Shown: positions 45,079 to 53,230 of the stretch, one piece after another
How the letters are laid out: each line of letters begins with the position of its first letter
How positions within the stretch are numbered: the stretch's first letter is position 1
Assembly: GCF_030813795.1 (NCBI RefSeq)
Contig: NZ_JAUSUX010000003.1
Span: 112,952-176,951, forward strand
DNA from: Desulfofundulus luciae
GTDB taxonomy: Bacteria > Bacillota > Desulfotomaculia > Desulfotomaculales > Desulfovirgulaceae
Length of the DNA: 64,000 nt
Direction: 5' to 3'
Position numbers and translations under genes: made by a program
Notes under the pieces: generated by a model
Databases searched by the model: none
Told to the model about the DNA's origin: nothing
What the model saw: the letters and a program-made list of their open reading frames with translations, nothing else

Positions 45079-45695
45079 GCCTGGCTAAAGTTTGCCTTAC
45101 CTACCGGCTCGAGTTCTTTACACCGGTGCATGTGGGAACAGGAACGGGCGGTCGCGGCTTCCTGGACAAGTATCTTTACCGCGAACGGGATTATCACCAG
45201 AAGAAGGATTATCCGGTCATTCCCGGATCGACCATCAAGGGACGCCTCCGGGCCGCGGTCACCGCTCTGGCCCGGGCCCAGGTCTACGGTCCGGAGGAAG
45301 CTTGCCGGGAAACCGAGGACTGCCCCTGTCTGGTTTGTCTGATTTTCGGTCAAAAGGGTAATCGCCGGGGACACCTCTATTTTGAAGACGCCCGGCCCAC
45401 CGATAACGATATCGACCGGTTGGTCGGTGTACGTCCTGGCATCGCCATGGACCGCTACCGGCGGGTGGCCCGTGACAACGCCCTTTATACCGTGGAAACA
45501 ATTGGAGGTAAAAACGTGGTTTTTCAAGGCCAGATATGGGGATGGGTTCCGGAGGAAAAACGGCAAACAGTCGTGGCGGCACTCAAAGATGCCTTTGCTT
45601 TTAACTATGCCCTGGGATTCGGTAAGAGCAGGGGCCTGGGCTGGTTCCGGGTCCAGGTCGTGGAGGAGGGAAGCGGAAAATGCGGTACGCCGTAA
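45075..45695 (+). CDS. Type III RAMP protein (Csm3/Cas7-like)
   Basis: This 206-residue RAMP has the pattern HVGTGTGGRG, then PVIPGSTIKGRLRAAV and a C-terminal glycine-rich GFGKSRGLGWFRV. It resembles backbone subunits that hold crRNA and, when a catalytic Asp is present, cut target RNA every six bases. A possible Asp lies in GFLDKYLYR (about residue 32). It overlaps both neighbours. Confidence 0.82.
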   Translation: MSLAKVCLTYRLEFFTPVHVGTGTGGRGFLDKYLYRERDYHQKKDYPVIPGSTIKGRLRAAVTALARAQVYGPEEACRETEDCPCLVCLIFGQKGNRRGHLYFEDARPTDNDIDRLVGVRPGIAMDRYRRVARDNALYTVETIGGKNVVFQGQIWGWVPEEKRQTVVAALKDAFAFNYALGFGKSRGLGWFRVQVVEEGSGKCGTP

Positions 45696-46840
45696 CCCTG
45701 GAGCTGAAGTCGCCCGCCCTGGTCGGTGACCGGCGTGAGCCTTCGGCGTATTTCCTCCCTTCCCGCGACTTCATTCCCGGCGGGGTGCTGCGGGCCGCCC
45801 TGGCACGGGTAATTACCGAGGGCTGTCCCTATTATTCGGAGGCAAGGGGATACCACTGGGTGCGCTTTGCCGCCGGGTCAGAATGCGCCGACTGCATGTG
45901 GTGCGGTCTTTGTGCTTCATTTGAACGCGTGCGGTTCAGCCATTTATACAAGGACAGTGCACGGGTGGCACCGCTCACGGCTTACCGCTGCAAATTTGAT
46001 TCCAGCCATTCCACCTTTGACACCCTGCTCGCGCCCGGGCGGCTCCGCTGCCCTGAGTGCAAGGAGCGCGTCGAGCGCGTTTCGGGCTATCTGGATAACG
46101 AATACCGTGATGTAGCGGTAAACCGGCGCCTGATAATGCGCCTGGCCGTCGATCCTTACCGTGGCGTGGCCCAGGACCGTCAGCTTTACGCCCTCCGCGT
46201 TTTGGACGCAGGCCAAACTTTCCTTGGCTGGCTGGATGTTCCCGATGCTGATACAATTCCTGAAACAGTCGAACTCCGCCTGGGGGCGAAAACAACCGTG
46301 GGACTGGGGCGGGCTGCCGTTCGTTTTGAACGGGCTGCCGGGCTCGGCCTGGATGCCCTGAAAAAACGCATCGAACGGTTTCAAGAAGTAATTAGGCAAT
46401 CAGCTAAAGCTGAACCAGGATACACCTGTTTCTCTATCACCCTCCTGTCCGAAGCCCTGCCGGATACGGAACTGACGCCGGCAACCGGATGGGTTTCCAC
46501 GCCGGACCTGCGGCAGGAAGTGGCGCAGGCCGTTCTTCCGCCCCCGCTGCGGTCGGCCGGTCCCGGGGTGGAAGTCACCAGAGCCGTCGCCGATTTTAAG
46601 GTTTACGGCGGGTACAGCACGGCGGTGAAAGGTGACGGGCGGCAAAAGGCGAGGCTCTACATCGCCGCCGGAAGTGTTTTCCTTTGCCGGGTGCGCGGCG
46701 AGTTAAATGATGGGCTCCTGCAGGCCCTTTTCCATCTCGAAAAGCAGGGCGTGGGTTTGAAGACCGAAGACGGCTACGGTGCGCTGTGCGTCTGCGATGA
46801 ATTTCACCTGAATAATGGAGGGGTGAGCGATGAAGGTTAG
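45680..46840 (+). CDS. csx10: Csx10-family RAMP protein of type III-D
   Basis: This 386-residue protein starts with the Csx10 pattern (LELKSPALVGDRREP, then DFIPGGVLRAALARVI) and contains a Cys-rich zinc insert (CADCMWCGLC, CPECKERVE). Csx10 is the Cas5-like subunit and marker gene of subtype III-D; it caps the crRNA 5' handle. ATG 45680 overlaps the previous stop. Confidence 0.85.
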   Translation: MRYAVTLELKSPALVGDRREPSAYFLPSRDFIPGGVLRAALARVITEGCPYYSEARGYHWVRFAAGSECADCMWCGLCASFERVRFSHLYKDSARVAPLTAYRCKFDSSHSTFDTLLAPGRLRCPECKERVERVSGYLDNEYRDVAVNRRLIMRLAVDPYRGVAQDRQLYALRVLDAGQTFLGWLDVPDADTIPETVELRLGAKTTVGLGRAAVRFERAAGLGLDALKKRIERFQEVIRQSAKAEPGYTCFSITLLSEALPDTELTPATGWVSTPDLRQEVAQAVLPPPLRSAGPGVEVTRAVADFKVYGGYSTAVKGDGRQKARLYIAAGSVFLCRVRGELNDGLLQALFHLEKQGVGLKTEDGYGALCVCDEFHLNNGGVSDEG

Positions 46841-47330
46841 TGAAACGCAGGTATCGGATTTTGAGCTCGAGCGGGCCAGGAAGAAAGATCTCGATGAACT
46901 GAAGGAAGAACTGGCGAGAAGGGCAGCAGACTTTTTGAGGGAAGGTAAGCCCAAACCCGAAGGCATCGGGGACAAGCAGATCAAAAACCTGATCGTAATG
47001 GCCCAAATGGCCGCCATACCCCTGGAAATCAAAGCCTTTATCGAATACCAGATGGGACGTGACTCCAGCGGGCAGGGCTGGACGGCAGAGATCAACGGAG
47101 AGCCTTTTGGCAGGGCACTTCTTAAGGAGATTGAAGAAATAGAGAAATTAGCAACAGACAAACTAAAAGATAGTAACCGTACCAACGACAAGCGTTTTGT
47201 CCTCCTCTGCCTGGCTCATTTCTTCGGGTATTTAAGCTGGCGGGTCAAGTATCTGGATTACCTCAAAAAAGAAAAAGCGCAGAGCAAAAAGCGGCATCCT
47301 GGAGGTGATCGTGATGGCGGCAGCCGTTAG
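46830..47330 (+). CDS. cas11: Type III small subunit, Csm2/Cas11-like
   Basis: This 166-residue helical, charged protein has IKNLIVMAQMAAIPLEIKAF followed by IEYQMGRD, which resembles the Csm2 core (a helix, then FLxYQxxR). Small subunits line the belly of the complex and contact the target strand. ATG 46830 overlaps csx10 by 11 bases. Confidence 0.7.
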   Translation: MKVSETQVSDFELERARKKDLDELKEELARRAADFLREGKPKPEGIGDKQIKNLIVMAQMAAIPLEIKAFIEYQMGRDSSGQGWTAEINGEPFGRALLKEIEEIEKLATDKLKDSNRTNDKRFVLLCLAHFFGYLSWRVKYLDYLKKEKAQSKKRHPGGDRDGGSR

Positions 47331-48132
47331 CTTCCTCTACGACACCTTCTATAACCGGCGGCGCATTACCGGGCGTTTGGTGACCTTAACCCCGTTGCGC
47401 ATCGGGAGCGGGGAGGCCGTGCCCGACCCCACTGCCATCGACAACCCGGTCATCCGCGATGCTTACGGGCGTCCTTTCATCCCGGGGTCATCTTTCAAGG
47501 GGGTGTGGCGGAGCTTTGCCGAGCAGGTTTTGGGGCAACGCGATAACGGCGACCGCGGGTGCTGCGATCCTCTGAGCGCCCCGTGCCTGCCTGCAGAAGA
47601 GGTGAAAAAACTCAAGAGAGAGCATAATGACCTCCGGCGGCTGGCCGGGGAGATTTACACAAGACTATGCCCGGCGTGTCGCATCTTCGGCAGCCCCCAC
47701 TTTGCCGGCCGGTTACGGGTCAGGGATTTGCTCCTGGATGAGTCCACCTGGCCGGGATTTTGCGAGGTCCGCCCCGGCGTCGCCATTGACCGGGATACGC
47801 GTACCGCTTACACGAAACGCAAGTACGAGATTGAGGCAGTACCGGCCGGAACGGCTTTTACTTTCGAAGCCGTTGTAGAAAACGCCGGCGATGAAGAATG
47901 GCGGGGTATACTTCTGACGCTGCTGCCCTTTACCCGGGGGGAACTTCCCCTGGGTGGTTGCACCGGGCGCGGCCTGGGCCGGGTGCGCCTGGAAAATATT
48001 CAGGTAGCTTCGGTTACGGCAAGCAACCTGCGTGAATTTCTGACCCTCGGCTGGAACGGTATTTCGGCTGCGGATCTGCAAAATGCCTGTAGCGAAGCCG
48101 GGTTGTTCACAGGGGGTGCTACGGGTGTTTAA
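47314..48132 (+). CDS. csm3: Csm3-like RAMP with catalytic-type Asp
   Basis: This 272-residue RAMP has PLRIGSGEAVPDPTAIDNPV followed by IRD and IPGSSFKGVWRSFAE. The Asp in AIDNPV (about residue 43) is at the position of the Csm3 cleavage residue, so this subunit should cut target RNA. The Cys pair CPACRIF could bind zinc. ATG 47314 follows GGAGGTGATC. Confidence 0.85.
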   Translation: MAAAVSFLYDTFYNRRRITGRLVTLTPLRIGSGEAVPDPTAIDNPVIRDAYGRPFIPGSSFKGVWRSFAEQVLGQRDNGDRGCCDPLSAPCLPAEEVKKLKREHNDLRRLAGEIYTRLCPACRIFGSPHFAGRLRVRDLLLDESTWPGFCEVRPGVAIDRDTRTAYTKRKYEIEAVPAGTAFTFEAVVENAGDEEWRGILLTLLPFTRGELPLGGCTGRGLGRVRLENIQVASVTASNLREFLTLGWNGISAADLQNACSEAGLFTGGATGV

Positions 48133-49003
48133 GAACCTTCGTAACGAGGCGCGTATCTTTTTCTGGTTGCATACTGCCGGGCCGCTTTTGATTAAAGGCC
48201 CGGATCAGCCGGGACTTGATCCCCTGCTGCCGGATATGCGTTTTATCCGGGCCTGGCATAATGGTCGAGAAGTGCCCTATATTCCCGGTTCCAGCCTCAA
48301 GGGTGTTCTGCGCAGCCGGGCGGAACAGGTAATCCGGGCGCTGGCGCCAGACAGGATGGTTATTCCCGACCCCTTCCAGCGAGGGCGCGATGACGAAATG
48401 AAAGATAAACCGGGCGATTACCGCTACTATGCGTCGGACCCTGTAACCCAGCTTTTCGGGCAGACCTATCTGGCGGGACGCCTGCGCTGTGCCGACGCCT
48501 TTCCGGTAGAGGACAGGCCTCTAGTGTTGAACGAACGGAACCACGTGGCTATCAACCGGATCACCGGCGCTACGCAGGGAAAGGCACTCTTCAACCCGGA
48601 GGTGGTCGAGGAGGGAACCTTTGCCGCCGAAATCAGCCTGACCAATTTTGCGGTTTGGCAGCTTAAGCTGTTGGGCGTACTGCTGCAGGACCTGGACGAT
48701 GGTTTCCTCCTGCTCGGGGGCAGTACCACGCGGGGTTATGGCCGGGTGCGTGTAGAAAACGCGCAGGTGCTGGTGCGGGATTACCGCCGCCATCCACCCG
48801 CGGAAGTACTGCGCGGGTATGAGCACGACGATACTGTACCGGTAGCCGGTTGCCGTTACACCAACAAAGGCTACTGCTGGGAGGCTGCCCGCGAAGGTTT
48901 TGAGTGGCTCCTGACCCTTAACGTTGACTTAGCGGAAACCTTAGAGAGATTGCACCGTAAACAAAGGGAAGTGCAACAAAAGTGGGTGAATCACGGTGGC
49001 TAA
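48125..49003 (+). CDS. Type III RAMP protein (Csm3-like)
   Basis: This 292-residue RAMP has VPYIPGSSLKGVLRSRAEQVI and a C-terminal GGSTTRGYGRVRVEN. It is one of four Csm3/Cas7-type subunits in the operon. GTG 48125 follows AGGGGG and overlaps the previous stop; GTG 48116 is an alternative. Confidence 0.82.
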   Translation: MFKNLRNEARIFFWLHTAGPLLIKGPDQPGLDPLLPDMRFIRAWHNGREVPYIPGSSLKGVLRSRAEQVIRALAPDRMVIPDPFQRGRDDEMKDKPGDYRYYASDPVTQLFGQTYLAGRLRCADAFPVEDRPLVLNERNHVAINRITGATQGKALFNPEVVEEGTFAAEISLTNFAVWQLKLLGVLLQDLDDGFLLLGGSTTRGYGRVRVENAQVLVRDYRRHPPAEVLRGYEHDDTVPVAGCRYTNKGYCWEAAREGFEWLLTLNVDLAETLERLHRKQREVQQKWVNHGG

Positions 49004-50096
49004 AGGAACTGGAACCATGTTGCGAGACAAGCCTTACGCTTTTGTACCCCTCCTGCCGGTGCGCCCCGAAGACCGGCGGGAAGTTATGCCCCATAACCGG
49101 ATCGACATCAACCGGCTGACCGGACGGCTGGTTATGGAGCTGGAGGTTGTCACCCCGTTGCATATTGGCAGCGGCTCCTACCGGCTCAATGAAGGACAGG
49201 TAGTACGGGCCTTTTTGCGTCGAGACCAGGTTCCGGTCATTCCAGGTTCTTCTTTGAAAGGTGTGGTAAGGGGCCTGGCCGAGGCAGCATCACGGAGCTG
49301 CCTGGCCCAACCTCCTGGCAAGCCCTGCCAGAGACTGCAGGCCGCCACCCCGCCGGGAAACCGCCAGCCGTGCAGTGAAAAGGCCGCCTGCATCACCTGC
49401 CGGCTTTTCGGTTTTGTACAAGGGAAAAAGGGTTACCGGGGACGGGTGGTTTTCGGTGAATTCACGCCCTGCGACGAGACGAAATGGGTTGTTACAGAGC
49501 TGCCTCCAATGGAACAACCGTTTAAAGACTACCCCCGCACGCGGGAAAACCGGGGTTGTGGCAACGAACGCCTCTACTATTGCCAGTTTTACAGGGTCGT
49601 CGGCTGCGGCGGACCGGCACACTGTCCCGACTGTACCAAGGAAGAGTGGCTGCGCTGGCGGGACGGTTTAAAAGGCCGGTTGCCAGCCCCGGCTTTTCGC
49701 GGGTGCAAGTTTTACCTTCAAGGGGATCCCCGCCAGGGAAACCAGCCCCACGAGGTTATCTCGCCCGGCAGCCGCTTCCAGGGCGAGGTAACCTTCCATA
49801 ACCTCGACCGGGAAGAACTGGCTCTTCTTTGCTTTGCCCTCGGCCTGGACGGTGAGATCCGCCTGGGCCTCGGCTACGGCAAACCTGCTTACTTCGGGAC
49901 GGTTCGGCTCGGCTTACGAGAGGCGCGCTGGTATACACGGGAATATCTCCCGGCGAAAGCGGTGGAGTTGGACCCCGTAGAACTGGCGCGTAACTACGGC
50001 TGCAACGACCCGGACGTTGCCAGGAACGTCGCCCTGCTGCGGGAGATTCTCTCCGGCAAGCACCGCGGTCCGGCGTGGGGTATGGAGGGGTATTAG
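48996..50096 (+). CDS. RAMP protein, TIGR03986-like
   Basis: This 366-residue RAMP has TPLHIGSGSYRLNEGQVVRA, then VPVIPGSSLKGVVRGLAE and a Cys-rich middle region (CSEKAACITC and CPDC). The catalytic Asp seen in the Csm3-like neighbour is not in the equivalent place. It overlaps the previous gene by 8 bases. Confidence 0.82.
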   Translation: MAKGTGTMLRDKPYAFVPLLPVRPEDRREVMPHNRIDINRLTGRLVMELEVVTPLHIGSGSYRLNEGQVVRAFLRRDQVPVIPGSSLKGVVRGLAEAASRSCLAQPPGKPCQRLQAATPPGNRQPCSEKAACITCRLFGFVQGKKGYRGRVVFGEFTPCDETKWVVTELPPMEQPFKDYPRTRENRGCGNERLYYCQFYRVVGCGGPAHCPDCTKEEWLRWRDGLKGRLPAPAFRGCKFYLQGDPRQGNQPHEVISPGSRFQGEVTFHNLDREELALLCFALGLDGEIRLGLGYGKPAYFGTVRLGLREARWYTREYLPAKAVELDPVELARNYGCNDPDVARNVALLREILSGKHRGPAWGMEGY

Positions 50097-50125
50097 CAGA
50101 AGGGCAAAAGGAGGTTCGTCCTCAA

Positions 50126-50692
50126 ATGGCTCTGGATAAAGAACGTCTTCTGGAGCTGGCTTACCAGCTCGTCAGGGAGCCGGGTTGGCCGGGCGGTGAC
50201 CAGAAATCAGGCGGCAGTGCCATTGGCACAGTGGCTGGGATCTTTCGAGAATTTAGCCGCAGGCCGGCGAAGGAAGACCGCCTGCGCCAGGCGCTGTCTA
50301 TTATCGAAAAACTGCCGGAAAGCCCGCTGGCGCGCCACAGTATGCGTGATCAATACCGGGGGATTGTTCAAGCCCTCAGCGTGCGTAATGGTCAGGTCAA
50401 GCATCCGGTGCTCAAGGACCTTTCTTTTGAAGAACTGGCCTACGTGATCGGGTGGGTCGCCCGGTTGCACCGGGCATTTGCCGGTCCGGTTGCAGATCTA
50501 CCGGAAGGTATGACGCCGGGGCGTAAACCGTGGAAAGACGTGCCTGCCGGCAGGCAAAGCCGGCCGGAAACTGGCAGCACCGGAAAACCCGGCAAACTCT
50601 CCGGCAGATCGTCCTCGGGAGAAAGGAACCGCCGGGATGATGCTGATGATATCGACCCGAGGCTGGCCGTGCTTAAAAACTGGACCGGCTAA
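50126..50692 (+). CDS. Uncharacterised protein at end of type III operon
   Basis: This 188-residue protein is mostly helical in its first 120 residues (KEDRLRQALSIIEKLPESPL, ELAYVIGWVARLHRAF) and ends in a Pro/Gly/Ser-rich, charged and probably disordered tail. ATG 50126 follows GGAGG. I do not recognise the family. Its place after the RAMP genes suggests an accessory or second small subunit of the complex. Confidence 0.6.
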   Translation: MALDKERLLELAYQLVREPGWPGGDQKSGGSAIGTVAGIFREFSRRPAKEDRLRQALSIIEKLPESPLARHSMRDQYRGIVQALSVRNGQVKHPVLKDLSFEELAYVIGWVARLHRAFAGPVADLPEGMTPGRKPWKDVPAGRQSRPETGSTGKPGKLSGRSSSGERNRRDDADDIDPRLAVLKNWTG

Positions 50693-50979
50693 AGATACAA
50701 AAAACGAGGGCTAGAGTTTCTGATAAAGCTTTTTGATATAGATTTGGTTTCTAATTTCATTGTGGAAAGAATTTTGCTAGTAAAAACCCGACCAGTGGAA
50801 AAAACCCAATAAGAAGAACACCGCCAAGATCGAAGCGATCAAGAGAATGATGGATATATAAATGTCTTACCGGTATACTTCAAAACAGTACTAAAAGACC
50901 CGACGATAATAAAATACGGCAATCCAGGTTATGTACTGGCGGCAATAAACGGATTCTTTCCCCAGAAAGGAGATTTAAA
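50693..50979. other. AT-rich region with possible gene remnants
   Basis: The 287 bases before the CARF-RelE gene are clearly more AT-rich than the neighbours. Short coding-like stretches occur in different frames: NKKNTAKIEAIKRMM up to a stop at about 50861, then VYFKTVLKDPTIIKYGNPGY and AAINGFFPQKGD running into the next gene. They look like fragments of a decayed gene. A promoter for the CARF-RelE gene is also likely here. Confidence 0.35.
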
Positions 50980-52119
50980 ATGCCTAACCTGATTGTTTCT
51001 ACAGTGGGTACCAGCCTGTTAACTAATTATGTCAACAGGCAAAAAGACCAGGATTTAAGCCTGATCTTCAGAGACACGGCCAATGCTGTAGAAAAAGAGC
51101 TCGCATCCCACCAGAGGGATATGATCGATGAAATTATTAAGAAGGTGGATGCCGAGCTGCGGAATGCTACCCATGAGGAATTGCCACGGTTGAGTGCCGA
51201 GTTGAGAGGGCTCCTGGGTTATTACGGCCGCGATTTTTACTCCCGAAACACCGGTATGGATCACCATGTCCTTGTGGCCACCGATACCTATCAGGGCCGC
51301 GAATCAGCCCGTTTACTTGAGGAGCATTTAAAAAGGCTGGGAATTAATTCAGTTGAGATTCTGGTACCACCGGGACTAAGCACCAGGGACTGCAGAAGTT
51401 TTACCGCCGGGGTAAATGAGGTTGTCAGGTGGTGCGAGCAGACTCTGGCCGGTTACCGGCAGCACCGTTATCATATTGTTTTTAACCTGGTGGGCGGTTT
51501 TAAAAGCTTGCAGGGGTATATGAATACCCTGGGCATGTTTTACGCCGATGAAATAATTTATATTTTCGAAGCGCCATCGGCGGATCTCATTCGCATTCCC
51601 CGCCTGCCGGTGGTTCTGGACGAAATACCGGTTTTACAGGAAAAAGCGGTTCTTTTCGCCCTTATGGAGAACGGTTACTTTGCGCAGGAGGAAGAGGTAA
51701 AAGGTATCCCGGAGATTTATCTGGACTTCGACGGAGAGGGAAGCTATACCCTGAGTACCTGGGGACTGTTGATGTGGGAACGGCATAAGCAAAAGATTCT
51801 GGGCCGCGATCATCTATTAACGTTCCCGGCCCTGGCTTATGAGCGAAGCTTCGAGAAAGATTTCATGGACATCACGGACAAAGCCAGGAGGGCGGATATC
51901 CAGACAACCCTGGCTAAAGTGTCCCTGCTTTTTCGCGAGCAGGGCCTTGCGGGTTTGCGTAAGGATAGTGGTCTGCTTTACGAAACTTATAAGGGCAGGC
52001 CGGGAAATATTGGACATTTCCGTCTTAACCAGGACTGGCGGGTCTCCTGCCTTCCTGAAGGCAATATCCTGCGTTTGCGCCATGTGGGTTCACATGATTA
52101 TGTTAATGACAATCCATAA
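50980..52119 (+). CDS. CARF-RelE fusion, Cami1-like CRISPR effector
   Basis: This 379-residue protein has an N-terminal CARF domain of the APE2256/TIGR02619 type (IVSTVGTSLLTNYVNRQ, NLVGGFKSLQGYMNTLG). The C-terminal ~100 residues have a RelE/ParE-toxin pattern (ending GHFRLNQDWRVSCLPEGN, then LRLRHVGSHDYV). The plan matches Cami1, a cyclic-oligoadenylate-activated, ribosome-dependent mRNA interferase. It lies between the type III-D operon and cas6 and has its own AGGAG site. On this reading infection triggers Cas10 signalling, and this enzyme stops translation. Confidence 0.85.
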   Translation: MPNLIVSTVGTSLLTNYVNRQKDQDLSLIFRDTANAVEKELASHQRDMIDEIIKKVDAELRNATHEELPRLSAELRGLLGYYGRDFYSRNTGMDHHVLVATDTYQGRESARLLEEHLKRLGINSVEILVPPGLSTRDCRSFTAGVNEVVRWCEQTLAGYRQHRYHIVFNLVGGFKSLQGYMNTLGMFYADEIIYIFEAPSADLIRIPRLPVVLDEIPVLQEKAVLFALMENGYFAQEEEVKGIPEIYLDFDGEGSYTLSTWGLLMWERHKQKILGRDHLLTFPALAYERSFEKDFMDITDKARRADIQTTLAKVSLLFREQGLAGLRKDSGLLYETYKGRPGNIGHFRLNQDWRVSCLPEGNILRLRHVGSHDYVNDNP

Positions 52120-52197
52120 TAAAGCCCTATGGCCGGTGGATTCCGGCCTTTCCTGCCCCCGGTTATACAGGCAGTTGTCAGAGAGGAAGGTAGAAAT

Positions 52198-52947
52198 ATG
52201 CAGCTGACCATCTATTTCCATGCCCCCGGCCCGGTGGCCATTCCGGTGCACTACGGCACCCTGCTCCAGGGGCTCATCTATCACCAGATGCAAAACCCGG
52301 TTTTGCGCACCTACCTGCATGAGCAGGGCTTTGTCCTGGAAAAGCGCCGCTTCAAGCTTTTTACCTTTTCCCGGCTGATGGGCCGGGCAGTGAGGTATGA
52401 CCGGGATAGCGGGCGTTTGATTTATACGCCGCCGCTCAAGCTGGTCATCTGTTCACCCATTCCTTTTATCCTGCAGGAGTTGGGCACCGGTTTTTTGCGG
52501 CAAGGTCAGGTCCGCCTGGGTGATGTCCGGCTGGAAGTGAAGGAAATGTCCGCCGCCAGCCCCCGGGTACAAACACAACCGGTACGGGTGCGGATGCTTT
52601 CTCCGGTGGTGGTTTACAGCACCATGGAGTCGCAGGACGGGCGCTCCTACACCTATTACTACGCACCTTTTGAACCCCGCTTTACCGAACTGGTAGGCGC
52701 CAACCTGGTCAAAAAGCATTTGCTCATTCATGGGCGTCCGGCCCCCCTGGATGGCTTCAGCATCCTGCCGGCGGCCCTGGAGGAGAGGGATCTGAAAATC
52801 ACCCGCTACAAAGATATCATTATTAAGGGCTGGATGGGCGACTACCTGTTGCAGGGGGATCCGCATCTTCTCCAGGTGGCCCTGGATGCCGGCCTGGGAG
52901 CGAAAAACTCCCAGGGTTACGGCTGCTGTATGCTCCTGGATGGGTAA
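52198..52947 (+). CDS. cas6: Cas6 CRISPR RNA endonuclease
   Basis: This 249-residue protein has tandem RAMP folds with the C-terminal glycine-rich loop GLGAKNSQGYGCCML. Cas6 cuts the precursor crRNA inside the repeats, leaving the 8-base 5' handle, here expected to be ATTGAAAC. It is the only Cas6 in the window, so it probably serves both types. ATG 52198 follows GAGGAAGG. Confidence 0.88.
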   Translation: MQLTIYFHAPGPVAIPVHYGTLLQGLIYHQMQNPVLRTYLHEQGFVLEKRRFKLFTFSRLMGRAVRYDRDSGRLIYTPPLKLVICSPIPFILQELGTGFLRQGQVRLGDVRLEVKEMSAASPRVQTQPVRVRMLSPVVVYSTMESQDGRSYTYYYAPFEPRFTELVGANLVKKHLLIHGRPAPLDGFSILPAALEERDLKITRYKDIIIKGWMGDYLLQGDPHLLQVALDAGLGAKNSQGYGCCMLLDG

Positions 52948-53230
52948 ACCTTTCTCCAGCACCTTGACAGCAGGTGTTGACCATCCAGATGACCGCTGTA
53001 TGGTATTGGGCTACCAAATATAACAGTAGCCGGTTCTCTGGTCGTCGGGGTAAAGATCTGATAATTTATGGATTGTGGTCCAGTTGGGTTTTCTGTTGGG
53101 GTAGTCCAGGTTTGTGGCGGAACGGGAAAAAATCTCCTTGCTGCTAAATTGGACTGCCAAAAATTTGACGGACTGCTATGTTAGAATAAACCAACAGGGG
53201 CCGCAAAAATTTTCAAGGGGGTGATTAATT
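52948..53230. other. Intergenic region before the type I-B operon
   Basis: No ORF is supported in these 283 bases. The region includes TTGACG and TTGACC words without a well-spaced -10 box, and the AAGGGGGTGAT Shine-Dalgarno of cas8b at its end. It probably holds the promoter of the cas8b operon. Confidence 0.4.
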
